Translations under genes and position numbers: made by a program
Assembly (NCBI GenBank): GCA_046052145.1
Contig: JBJOMW010000001.1
Location: 248,001 to 312,000 of the forward strand
From: Falsiroseomonas sp046052145
GTDB lineage: Bacteria; Pseudomonadota; Alphaproteobacteria; Acetobacterales; Acetobacteraceae
Direction of reading: 5' to 3'
Length of the DNA stretch: 64,000 nucleotides
Part shown: positions 27,270 to 34,846 of the stretch, piece after piece
Position numbering within the stretch: the stretch's first letter is position 1
Layout: every line of letters begins with the position of its first letter
Notes under the pieces: generated by a model
Told to the model about the DNA's origin: nothing
Seen by the model: only the letters and a program-made list of their open reading frames with translations
Database searches by the model: none

Positions 27270-27446
27270 GTCCACCGCAGGGCGCGGCTTATGACGGCGC
27301 CGGCGGCGCCCGTCAAGCCGCGAGGCCCTGGCGCGGGGTCAAAAAATGGCGGCGTGGCATGGGGCTCAACCCCAAGGCGCCCGCGCCTTGTTCGACACCC
27401 GCACCCCCACTAGGTTCCACCCAACAGGACCGCCAGGGAACCGCCG

Positions 27447-27758
27447 ATGCTGCTCGATGCCGTGTTCTTCCTCCTGCAGGCGGGGCTCGACCTGTTCTGG
27501 TGGGCCGTCCTGCTCGCGGCGATCGTGCAGACGCTGATGAGCTTCAACGTCCTCGACGGCCGCAACCGCATCGTCTGGACCATCGCCGATTTCCTCTACC
27601 GCGTGACGGAGCCGGCGCTCCGCCCCCTCCGCGCGCGGCTGCCGAACCTCGGCGGCATCGACCTCTCGCCGCTGGTCCTTCTGTTGCTGATCACCGCCTG
27701 CTCCATCGCGCTCGCGGCCATCCGCGGCTATCTGCTGCGCAGCGGCCTGTACTTCTGA
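27447..27758 (+). CDS. YggT family membrane protein
   Basis: Small inner-membrane protein of 103 residues with two long hydrophobic segments (about residues 8-32 and 72-92). The intervening FNVLDGRNRIVWTIADFLYRVTEPALRPLR is the YggT signature. The family has been linked to osmotic-stress tolerance and chloroplast division homologues, but its molecular role is unclear. folD follows 31 bp downstream on the same strand, a common pairing in alphaproteobacteria. Confidence 0.9.
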   Translation: MLLDAVFFLLQAGLDLFWWAVLLAAIVQTLMSFNVLDGRNRIVWTIADFLYRVTEPALRPLRARLPNLGGIDLSPLVLLLLITACSIALAAIRGYLLRSGLYF

Positions 27759-27789
27759 GCCCCCCACCCTTCCGAACGGCTGCCCCCCC

Positions 27790-28632
27790 ATGTCCGCCCG
27801 CCTGATCGACGGCAAGGCCGTCGCCGCCGAGCTTCGCCGCAGCATCGCCGCGCGCGTCGCCGCGCTTCCCTTCCGCCCTGGCCTGCGCGTGGTCCGCGTC
27901 GGCGAGGACCCGGCGTCCGGCGTCTATGTCCGCAACAAGGACAAGGCGGCGCAGGAAGTCGGCTTCGACAGCGCCACCGTCCACCTGCCCGCGGCAACGA
28001 CCGAGGCCGAGCTGCTGGCGGTGGTTGCGCAGCTCAACGCCGATCCGGCGGTGGATGGCATACTGGTGCAGCTGCCGCTGCCCGCGCAGATCCGCGCCGA
28101 GGTCGTGATTTCCGCCGTCGCGCCGGAGAAGGATGTGGACGGCTTCCACCCGCTGAATGCCGGGCGGCTGGCCTCCGGCCAGCCGGGCCTCGTGCCCTGC
28201 ACGCCGAAGGGGGTGATGCATCTGCTGCGCGCCGCCGGCTGTTCGCTGCCGGGCGCGCGGGCGGTGGTGCTCGGGCGGTCGAACATCGTGGGGCGGCCCA
28301 TGGCGCAGCTGCTGCTGGCGGCCGATTGCACGGTGACGATCGTCCATTCCCGCACCCGCGACCTGCCCGCCGAATGCCGCCGTGCGGAGATCCTGATCGC
28401 CGCCGTCGGCCGCCCGGAAATGGTGCGGGGCGATTGGGTGTCCGAGGGGGCAACCGTGATCGATGTCGGCATCAATCGCCTGGCCGATGGGCGGCTGGTC
28501 GGCGATGTGGACTTCGCCGGCGCCAGCACCCATGCCGAGGCGATCACGCCGGTGCCTGGCGGCGTCGGCCCGATGACCATCGCCTGCCTGCTGGAGAACA
28601 CGCTGGAAGCGGCGCTGGCGCGGCGCGCCTGA
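27790..28632 (+). CDS. folD: methylenetetrahydrofolate dehydrogenase / methenyl-THF cyclohydrolase
   Basis: Bifunctional enzyme of one-carbon metabolism, 280 residues. YVRNKDKAAQEVGF holds the catalytic lysine and tyrosine, DGILVQLPLPAQI and DVDGFHPLNAGRL form the substrate site, and VVLGRSNIVGRPMAQLLL is the NADP-binding loop. The C-terminal PVPGGVGPMTIACLLENTL is the family hallmark. The EamA permease begins 3 bp after its stop. Confidence 0.97.
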   Translation: MSARLIDGKAVAAELRRSIAARVAALPFRPGLRVVRVGEDPASGVYVRNKDKAAQEVGFDSATVHLPAATTEAELLAVVAQLNADPAVDGILVQLPLPAQIRAEVVISAVAPEKDVDGFHPLNAGRLASGQPGLVPCTPKGVMHLLRAAGCSLPGARAVVLGRSNIVGRPMAQLLLAADCTVTIVHSRTRDLPAECRRAEILIAAVGRPEMVRGDWVSEGATVIDVGINRLADGRLVGDVDFAGASTHAEAITPVPGGVGPMTIACLLENTLEAALARRA

Positions 28633-28635
28633 CCC

Positions 28636-29511
28636 ATGGGTCCCGGCGGCCTTTTCATCGGCGCCACCTTCGTCGCCATCTGGGCCTCGGCCTTCACGGT
28701 GGCCGGCGTGGTGGTGCGGGAATGGCCGCCGCTGTGGTCGCTCGCCATCCGCTTCGGCTGCACCGCGCCGATCCTGCTGCTGATCGCCCTCGTTTTCCGC
28801 GCGCGCTGGCCGGCGCCGGGCGATGCGCTGCGGGTCGCGCTGCTCGGGCTGTTCGGCATGGGCGGGTATCTGGCGATGGCCTGGTTCGCCATGGCCCGGA
28901 TCCCGAGCGGCCTGGTCGCGCTGATCTGCGCCACCACGCCCTTGCTGATTGCGGCCGGCGAAAGCGCGATCCTGAAGAAGCCGCTGCCCCCGCTCGCCTG
29001 GGCGGGGCTGGCCATTGGCTGGTCGGGTGTTGCGCTGCTGGGGTTTCTGCGCGCGCTGGATGGGTTGGAGACGGCAGAGGCGCTGGGCTTCGTGCTGGCG
29101 ATCGGCGCGGCGGCGTCGCAGGCGGTCGGGCTGCTGATCTATGCGCCGGCGAAGGCGCGCGTGGATATGTGGGCCGCGAGCCTCGGCCAGACCGCTGTCT
29201 CCGCGTTGCTGTGCCTTGGGTTGGCGCTGGCGCTGGAAGGCGCGATGCCGCGCAGCGCCAGCTGGTTCACGCTGGGCGGGTTGTTCTGGTCCATGATCGT
29301 CGTCGGCATCGGCGGCTATGCGCTGTATTTCGTGATGCTGAAGCGCGTGCCGACCTCGACGGCCTCCGCCCTGCAATTGCTGGCGCCGCCGCTGGCCGCG
29401 GTGTTCGGCTGGGCGCTGCTGGATGAGCGGCTGTATGTCAGCGACATCATCGGCGGGCTGCTGACGCTGTCGGGCCTGTGGCTGCTGGTCCGCGCCCGCG
29501 CCCGAGGGTGA
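28636..29511 (+). CDS. EamA/DMT family permease
   Basis: Inner-membrane transporter of 291 residues with ten predicted transmembrane segments in two EamA repeats. The first repeat begins FIGATFVAIWASAFTVAGVVVREWPP, and the second ends SALQLLAPPLAAVFGWALLDERLYVSDIIGGLLTLSGLWLL (given in parts). DMT proteins export amino acids or metabolites; the substrate is not evident. It is closely spaced behind folD (3 bp). Confidence 0.9.
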   Translation: MGPGGLFIGATFVAIWASAFTVAGVVVREWPPLWSLAIRFGCTAPILLLIALVFRARWPAPGDALRVALLGLFGMGGYLAMAWFAMARIPSGLVALICATTPLLIAAGESAILKKPLPPLAWAGLAIGWSGVALLGFLRALDGLETAEALGFVLAIGAAASQAVGLLIYAPAKARVDMWAASLGQTAVSALLCLGLALALEGAMPRSASWFTLGGLFWSMIVVGIGGYALYFVMLKRVPTSTASALQLLAPPLAAVFGWALLDERLYVSDIIGGLLTLSGLWLLVRARARG

Positions 29512-29560
29512 CACGCAGGCCGCAGTTGCGTGCGGCGCCCGTCCTTGCCAAGCTACGCCC

Positions 29561-29613
29561 ATGATCATCCGACGACGAGCCCGAGCTACCACCTTCCGGG
29601 TCGCCTGACCCGG
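29561..29613 (+). promoter_or_regulatory. possible leader peptide with attenuator hairpin
   Basis: A 15-codon ORF (29561-29608) reads MIIRRRARATTFRVA and uses four CGA arginine codons, an uncommon codon in this GC-rich DNA. Its end overlaps a perfect 7-bp hairpin, CCGGGTC/GACCCGG (29596-29602 and 29607-29613), that contains the stop codon. The bases ACGAGC within the CGA run (29575-29580) are complementary to GCTCGT at 29644-29649, just ahead of the downstream start. This could allow ribosome-position-dependent folding. No strong ribosome-binding site precedes the ATG, so the peptide itself is uncertain. Confidence 0.35.
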
Positions 29614-29663
29614 CCGCATTGCGCCCTTGCGGCGCGCCCGCTTGCTCGTGCCAGGATGTTCCC

Positions 29664-30275
29664 ATGTACACGCCCCCTGCTTTCCGTGTGGATGACCGCG
29701 ACTGGATCCACGGCTTCGTCGAAGCCCATGATTTCGGCCAGCTGGTGTCCGCCGCACCGCTACAGGTCTCGCACCTGCCCTTCCACTTGATCCGCGGCGA
29801 GGATGGCGCGCCGGACCGGCTGCTGTGCCACCTGGCGCGCGCCAATCCGCATTGGCAGGCCTTCGCCGGCGAGGGCGCGGAGGCGCTGGCCTCCTTCCGC
29901 GGGCCGCATGCCTATGTCTCCTCGGCCTGGTATGGCGCGCAGCCCGCCGTGCCGACCTGGAACTACGACGCCGTCACCGCGCGGGGCCGCGCGACGCTGA
30001 TCACCGACACGGCGGAGATCGCGGTGGGGATGCGGGCGCTGGCGTTCCGCTACGAGCCCGATCCCGGCTTCGACATGGACGCGCAGCCGACGCGCTACAT
30101 GGAGGGCATGTTCAAGGCGCTGGTCGGCGTCTCGATCGAGGTCGCGGAGTGGACGGGCAAGCGCAAGCAGAGCCAGAACCGCCCGCTGCCCGATCGTGTC
30201 GCGGTGGCAGAGCGGCTGGATGCGCGCGGTGACCACGCCGCCGCCGCGGCGCTGCGGGAGGCGAATGGGTTGTGA
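29664..30275 (+). CDS. PaiB-like FMN-binding protein (negative transcriptional regulator family)
   Basis: Protein of 203 residues of the PAI2/FMN-binding family. MYTPPAFRVDDRDWIHGFVEAHDFGQLVS at the N-terminus and HLPFHLIRGEDGAPDRLLCHLARANPHW are family hallmarks, as are FRGPHAYVSSAWY and VPTWNYDAVTARG. The C-terminal KALVGVSIEV and SQNRPLPDR complete it. In Bacillus, PaiB represses sporulation and protease genes; elsewhere the role is uncertain and a split-barrel flavin function is likely. A possible leader peptide lies upstream. Its stop overlaps the Nudix start by 4 bp. Confidence 0.9.
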   Translation: MYTPPAFRVDDRDWIHGFVEAHDFGQLVSAAPLQVSHLPFHLIRGEDGAPDRLLCHLARANPHWQAFAGEGAEALASFRGPHAYVSSAWYGAQPAVPTWNYDAVTARGRATLITDTAEIAVGMRALAFRYEPDPGFDMDAQPTRYMEGMFKALVGVSIEVAEWTGKRKQSQNRPLPDRVAVAERLDARGDHAAAAALREANGL

Positions 30276-30826
30276 GCTCGCCGGACGACCCCGACATCGT
30301 CCCAACCGCGACGCGCATCGTCTATGAGAACCGCTGGATGCGCGTGCGCGAGGACCAGATCCGCCGCCGCGACGGATCGAGCGGCATCTATGGCGTGATC
30401 GAGAAGGATGACTTCGTCCTGGTCGTGCCGGTGCATGAGGACGGCGCGGTCGAGCTGGTGCAGCAGTATCGCTATCCGGTGGGCGAGCGGCTGTGGGAAT
30501 TCCCGATGGGCATGTGGGGCCCGCCCGGCACCGACCCGCTGCTGGTCGCGCAGCATGAGCTGGCGGAGGAGACCGGCCTCGTCGCAGCGACCTTGGTTCA
30601 TGTCGGCAAGCTCTATGAGGCGCCGGGCACGATGAACCAGGGCGCGCATGTGGTGCTGGCGCGCGGTCTGTCGCGCGGGGCCGCGCGGCTCGAGGTCGAG
30701 GAGCAGGACCTGATCAGCCGCCGCATCCCCCGCGCCGAGTTCGAGCGCATGGCGCGTGACGGCGAGATCCAGGACGCCGTGTCGCTCGGCGCCTGGGGCC
30801 TGCTGCTGATGAAGGGGCTGGTCTGA
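30272..30826 (+). CDS. Nudix hydrolase
   Basis: ADP-ribose-pyrophosphatase-like Nudix protein of 184 residues, starting at a GTG that overlaps the previous stop (GTGA). The Nudix region reads WEFPMGMWGPPGTDPLLVAQ then HELAEETGLVA: the EExG core is kept but the conserved Arg of the RE-U-x-EE motif is His. Upstream VVPVHEDGAVELVQQYRYPVGERLWEFP is typical of the NudF group, which hydrolyses nucleoside-diphosphate sugars. The altered box may change activity or metal use. Confidence 0.85.
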   Translation: MSSPDDPDIVPTATRIVYENRWMRVREDQIRRRDGSSGIYGVIEKDDFVLVVPVHEDGAVELVQQYRYPVGERLWEFPMGMWGPPGTDPLLVAQHELAEETGLVAATLVHVGKLYEAPGTMNQGAHVVLARGLSRGAARLEVEEQDLISRRIPRAEFERMARDGEIQDAVSLGAWGLLLMKGLV

Positions 30827-30865
30827 GGCCCAAGCCGCGAAGGCGACGCCTCCGCGCGCCCGGGA

Positions 30866-31285
30866 TCACATGACGAAGCCGGCGAGCACCACGGCAGCGG
30901 CGATCATCTGCAGCAGGTTGGCGACGACCGAGATGCGGTGCGCGCGGTCGAAGGCCTTCTGGGCCTCGGCGTCGCCGGCCTTGGCGCGGTCGGACAGCGC
31001 GTTGATGCGCGGCATGAGCGATTGGCGCAGCCACCAGGCCAGCCCGGCCGTGACGGCCATGATGCCGGAATCCGGCTTGGAGAGCGGGAACAGTGCGACG
31101 GCCGCCGCCGCGGAGCAGCCGAGCACCCAAAGGTAGTAGCGCGGGAAGAGGGTGCGGATGAACCGCCCGCCATGGTCCGCGGGCAGCACGCGAAACACCA
31201 GCGGGGCGATCAGCGCGGCGAAGAAGACCATGCCCCCCAGCAGCAGGGCGATGGCAAAGAGCGCGATCAGGGCAAGGACGGTCAA
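30866..31285 (-). CDS. DUF4149-like membrane protein
   Basis: Membrane protein of 139 residues from a TTG start that has GGAG six bases upstream. Four hydrophobic segments are visible: VLALIALFAIALLLGG with FFAALIAPLVF, YYLWVLGCSAAAAVALF, GIMAVTAGLAWWL, and VVANLLQMIAAAVVLAGFV. RVLPADHGGRFIRTLFPRYY, and RINALSDRAKAGDAEAQKAFDRAHRIS between segments 3 and 4, match DUF4149 proteins. The frame is open further upstream, but those residues are not hydrophobic and overlap the promoter of the divergent hydrolase gene. The function is unknown. Confidence 0.72.
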   Translation of the reverse strand: MTVLALIALFAIALLLGGMVFFAALIAPLVFRVLPADHGGRFIRTLFPRYYLWVLGCSAAAAVALFPLSKPDSGIMAVTAGLAWWLRQSLMPRINALSDRAKAGDAEAQKAFDRAHRISVVANLLQMIAAAVVLAGFVM

Positions 31286-31405
31286 GGCGGGCTCCGGTGG
31301 CGGCAGGCGGTGCGCGATGTGCGGCCCCAGAGATAGGCCGGAATGATGCGCCTGCCAGCCGGGCCAGGGCTCGACAACAAATGTCGTTCGATGTCCTGTT
31401 TTCGG

Positions 31406-32689
31406 ATGCCAACGAACATCACCCGGCGCCATGGCTTGCTGGCCGTGCCTGCTTTGCTGCTCGGCGCCTGTGCCACCGGCGCCGATGCACCCGGCATGGC
31501 CTTCACCTTCCGCGACGGCATCGGCCGGCGCGCGGCGGGGCCGATGATGTGGAGCTACGCCGATCCGCTGGGTAACTTTCCCCGGGCCGATCGGCAGAGC
31601 TGGTGGCGCACCAGCCACAGCGTGGACAGCTATTCGCGGCTCGACGAGATCCTGCCGGCCCGCCTCTCACGCCGCGGCGATGCTCCGACGCCCTGGCGCC
31701 GCGCGGCGCGCGAGCCCGAGATCACCTATATGGGCGCGCCGGCACTCGGCGCCGGGCGCTACCGGGTGGCGGATTACATGGACCGCAACCCGGCCACCGG
31801 GCTGCTGGTCGCGCAGGACGATGTCATCCAGCTGGAGCGCTACCAGTATGGGCGCAGCGACACGCATCGCCTGACGTCGTTCTCCATGGCGAAGACGGTG
31901 ATCGCCATGATGATCGGGATCGCGGTGGCAGAGGGGCGCATCGCCTCGCTCGATGCGCCGGCGGAGGCTTACGCGCCGACGCTGCGCGGGCTGGACTACG
32001 GCGCGACGCCGCTGCGTCATTTGCTCACCATGTCGTCCGGCGTGCAGTTCCGCGAGGAGTATGACGGCAACGACGACAGCGCCCGCCTGTCGCGCGCGAC
32101 GATCGGGCTGCAGAGCGCCGGTGGCGCGGCGGCGCTGTCGCAATTCAACACGCGGATCGCCGCACCCGGTGAGCGCTGGTACTACGCTTCGTCAGAGACC
32201 TATGTGCTGGCGATGGTGCTGCGCGCGGTGGTGGGCATGCCGATCGCCGACTACTTCGCCGAGCGCATCTGGCGCCCGATCGGCGCGGAGGCGGATGCGA
32301 GCTGGCTGATCGACCGCTCCGGCCTCGAGGTCGGCTATATGGGGCTGCAGGCGACGCTGCGCGATTACGCAAAGCTTGGCCTGCTGATGGCGCGCGGCGG
32401 GCGCGCGGGGCAGCGCGCGGTGATCCCGGCGGAATGGGTTGCCGAGATGACGCGGATGCAGATCAGCCCGGGCCGTGTCGGCCGCTTCTACGGCTATGGC
32501 TATCAGACGTGGATCTTCCCGCAGGATGACGGCAGCTTCGCGTTCCACGGCGTGCGCGGCCAGGCGATCTTCGTCCATCCGGCGAGCCGACTGGTGATGG
32601 TGCACACGGCGGTGCGCCCCGATCCGCGCGATCCGGGCGGCGCGGACGCGAACGCCTTCTGGCGCGGCGTGCGGCAGACGCTGGGTTGA
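31406..32689 (+). CDS. serine hydrolase, beta-lactamase class C family, lipoprotein
   Basis: Penicillin-binding-protein-like hydrolase of 427 residues. The start MPTNITRRHGLLAVPALLLGAC gives a lipoprotein signal with the lipobox cysteine at 22. The SxxK motif is SMAK at residues 160-163 in RLTSFSMAKTVIAMM, and the second motif is in WYYASSETYVLAMVL. The third motif is HGVRGQAIF near the C-terminus in place of the KTG box. Such esterase or peptidase relatives of AmpC are common and rarely act on beta-lactams. The longer open frame from 31343 would hide the signal peptide. Confidence 0.87.
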   Translation: MPTNITRRHGLLAVPALLLGACATGADAPGMAFTFRDGIGRRAAGPMMWSYADPLGNFPRADRQSWWRTSHSVDSYSRLDEILPARLSRRGDAPTPWRRAAREPEITYMGAPALGAGRYRVADYMDRNPATGLLVAQDDVIQLERYQYGRSDTHRLTSFSMAKTVIAMMIGIAVAEGRIASLDAPAEAYAPTLRGLDYGATPLRHLLTMSSGVQFREEYDGNDDSARLSRATIGLQSAGGAAALSQFNTRIAAPGERWYYASSETYVLAMVLRAVVGMPIADYFAERIWRPIGAEADASWLIDRSGLEVGYMGLQATLRDYAKLGLLMARGGRAGQRAVIPAEWVAEMTRMQISPGRVGRFYGYGYQTWIFPQDDGSFAFHGVRGQAIFVHPASRLVMVHTAVRPDPRDPGGADANAFWRGVRQTLG

Positions 32690-32722
32690 AGCGGGCTGAT
32701 CCGCCCGGCTCCCACGGTACGC

Positions 32723-33718
32723 TCAGGCGAAGATCCGCGCCCAATCATCGCGCATCGAGACGAGGTGCCAGCCGCGTTGCGGCGCCTCATCCATAGCGCG
32801 CGCCAGGCGGCCGACATGGCTGTCGCGGTCATAGGCGTATTCGCGGTCCGGGTCGTCATGCCGCACGATCATGCCGAGCCGCCGCCCTGGCCCTTCGGTG
32901 GTGTAGCGCAGCATGTGCCAATCGCCGTCCGAATTGCCGAAGGCGGCGATCGGCCGCTGGCCGATATGGCGCACGATGCCGATGGGCTTGCCTGGGCCGT
33001 CGTCGATGAAGTCGACGACCGGCTCACGCGTCAGTGTGATGCGCCCGTCCTGCTCGCCGGGCTTCAGGGCGAAGCTGGACCCGATGACCTGATGTGGCGG
33101 GATGCCGTAGACCTCCTGCGAGAAGGCACGGACGAACTCAACGCCGCCGCCAGAGACAATGAAGGTGGCAAAGCCGTTCGCGCGCAGGAAGGCCAGCAGC
33201 TCGAGCATCGGTTGGTAGACGAGGGAGGTGTAGGGCCGGTTCCAGCGCCGGTCACGCGCGGTGGCGAGCCACTCCGCGGCGAGGCGCTGGAACAGCTCGG
33301 GTGCAGTGCCAGCCTGGGCCGCGCCGGCAAGCCTGAGCAATCCATCCGTGCCCTGTGCAGCGGCGCCGTGCAGGTCGCCCGCGATGGCAGCGCGGAACAG
33401 CGCGTCCTGCTGCCATGCCGGGTTGCGCGGCGCCAAGGCGCGGATGCGGTCGAGGATGAACAGAAGCTGCGTATAGGCCGGCTGCTCCACCCAGAGCGTG
33501 CCGTCATTGTCGAAGGTCGCGATCCGCGCTGGGGGTGGCACGAAATCGGGGCTGCCCGCCGTGGTGACGGCGGCAACGAACTCCAGCAGGGCGTGCTTGC
33601 GTGGCCCATCGCGCCAAGAAGGCAGCGGGTCCGCGCCCTGCGCAAGGGCCGCGGCCGGCAGTGCTGCGATCATCAGGCCGAATGCGCGGCGGCCAAGCTC
33701 GGGTATGGTTGTTTCCAT
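32723..33718 (-). CDS. exported HAD-family phosphatase
   Basis: HAD-superfamily hydrolase of 331 residues. The nucleophile motif is ATFDNDGTLWVEQ near residue 70, and motif II is FIVSGGGVEFVRAF. Motif IV lies in IAAFGNSDGDWHMLRY. The N-terminus (GRRAFGLMIAALPAAALAQG) is a signal peptide of Tat-like type with two arginines, so export to the periplasm is likely. The large cap insert (DALFRAAIAGDLHGAAAQGT) fits a phosphoserine-phosphatase-like subgroup. AGGAGG lies directly before the ATG. Confidence 0.87.
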   Translation of the reverse strand: METTIPELGRRAFGLMIAALPAAALAQGADPLPSWRDGPRKHALLEFVAAVTTAGSPDFVPPPARIATFDNDGTLWVEQPAYTQLLFILDRIRALAPRNPAWQQDALFRAAIAGDLHGAAAQGTDGLLRLAGAAQAGTAPELFQRLAAEWLATARDRRWNRPYTSLVYQPMLELLAFLRANGFATFIVSGGGVEFVRAFSQEVYGIPPHQVIGSSFALKPGEQDGRITLTREPVVDFIDDGPGKPIGIVRHIGQRPIAAFGNSDGDWHMLRYTTEGPGRRLGMIVRHDDPDREYAYDRDSHVGRLARAMDEAPQRGWHLVSMRDDWARIFA

Positions 33719-33769
33719 CCTCCTGCTCTCCGCAATTCCTTTGCGGTCTGCATCACGCGCCAGGGCGTA

Positions 33770-34681
33770 TCAAAAGGTGAAATTCAACGCCAGGAATGCG
33801 CCGCCGAAGGATAAATCCTGCACCAGATCCGTGCTGCTTTGCTCATAGGAAAGATGCCGATAGCCAAGCGCGACCCCGCCCCAGCTGAATTCGTATCCAA
33901 GCGCGGCGGAAGCCTGCCACGTCAGCGTTGAACTGCCCGTGCCGATATCGAAAGCATAGGGCGCATAAAAGCCATTGCCGATAACAAGGCGCCCGCGCAT
34001 GCCGATGATGCCATCGAACAAGGCGGCACTCTCACTCAGCCGCGCATTGCGGTTCAAGCTGACCGAACCGCCCGGCGCCGTCACATCGCCGGCAAGGCGA
34101 ATATTGGTTTCCGAATTCAGCGAGAACAGCCGAAAACCGCCAACGATATCCGCATGGCCCCAATCCCCTTGCGTGACGGTATAGCCAGCCATGAGGGTCC
34201 ATAGGCTGCCAGTCAGGGAAGATTCCGTGCCGCGATCAAGATCGGCCGCAACGCCAGACCTGCCGCTGCCGCCGAAGTTCACATCGCGGATCTTGCTGCC
34301 AGTGGCGCCAAGGTCCAGGTAGATCAAGTCTGTCAGCACGGAATAACGCTGATAACGCGCTTCGGCGGCGATCATTGCCGCGAAATTGAGAGCTTCCAAA
34401 ATGCTGGAACCATCCTTGCTGACATCAGCGGAACCCGGCCCCAATTGCGTCGGGAGCTGATACCGCAGCGTGCCATCAATGGATGGCACCCAGGCATAGG
34501 GTGTCACCGAAAACTGCCATCCTGGTTCCGCACGCGGGATGGTTTGCGCTTGTGCTGGCAGGATAAGGGCCGAAAGCAGCAGCACTAGAGCTGCCCATGT
34601 CGTGCATGATCCTATTCCCAGACGAGGGTTTAGGCGCACGCGTGCAGCCGTGGTTTTTTTCCGATTCAACAAAGAGCGCAT
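33770..34681 (-). CDS. outer-membrane beta-barrel protein
   Basis: Predicted outer-membrane barrel of 303 residues. A signal peptide with a long n-region (to LPAQAQT) is followed by WQFSVTPYAWVPSIDGTL, a motif common in short OmpW/OprF-like porin families. Alternating-residue strands run to a terminal LALNFTF with C-terminal Phe. The start at 34681 has GGGGA at good distance; 34705 is an alternative. The base composition is slightly lower in GC than its neighbours. The specific family is not recognised. Confidence 0.78.
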   Translation of the reverse strand: MRSLLNRKKTTAARVRLNPRLGIGSCTTWAALVLLLSALILPAQAQTIPRAEPGWQFSVTPYAWVPSIDGTLRYQLPTQLGPGSADVSKDGSSILEALNFAAMIAAEARYQRYSVLTDLIYLDLGATGSKIRDVNFGGSGRSGVAADLDRGTESSLTGSLWTLMAGYTVTQGDWGHADIVGGFRLFSLNSETNIRLAGDVTAPGGSVSLNRNARLSESAALFDGIIGMRGRLVIGNGFYAPYAFDIGTGSSTLTWQASAALGYEFSWGGVALGYRHLSYEQSSTDLVQDLSFGGAFLALNFTF

Positions 34682-34783
34682 CAAATCATCCCCGACACTC
34701 AGCATGATTGGCAGCCCTGCCCCAGCAGGCGATGAGTGGGCACCGCGCCATGAGAAACCCGTGGCGCGGCATTTCGCGAGAGC

Positions 34784-34846
34784 CTAGAGCAGCTATGGTT
34801 TGCGGAACCGCGCCGCGGTTCCGCAAACGAATACAAGCTGCTCTAG
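34784..34846. repeat. 63-bp compound palindrome (CTAGAGC-type extragenic element)
   Basis: The outer arms CTAGAGCAGCT (34784-34794) and AGCTGCTCTAG (34836-34846) are perfect complements. Inside them, GTTTGCGGAACCGCG (34798-34812) and CGCGGTTCCGCAAAC (34814-34828) form a perfect 15-bp inverted repeat around one base. Small unpaired gaps of 3 and 7 nt separate the two stems. Elements with CTAGAGC ends are frequent between genes in alphaproteobacteria. The sulfatase stop codon lies in the right arm. It may be a terminator or a mobile-element relic. Confidence 0.75.
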
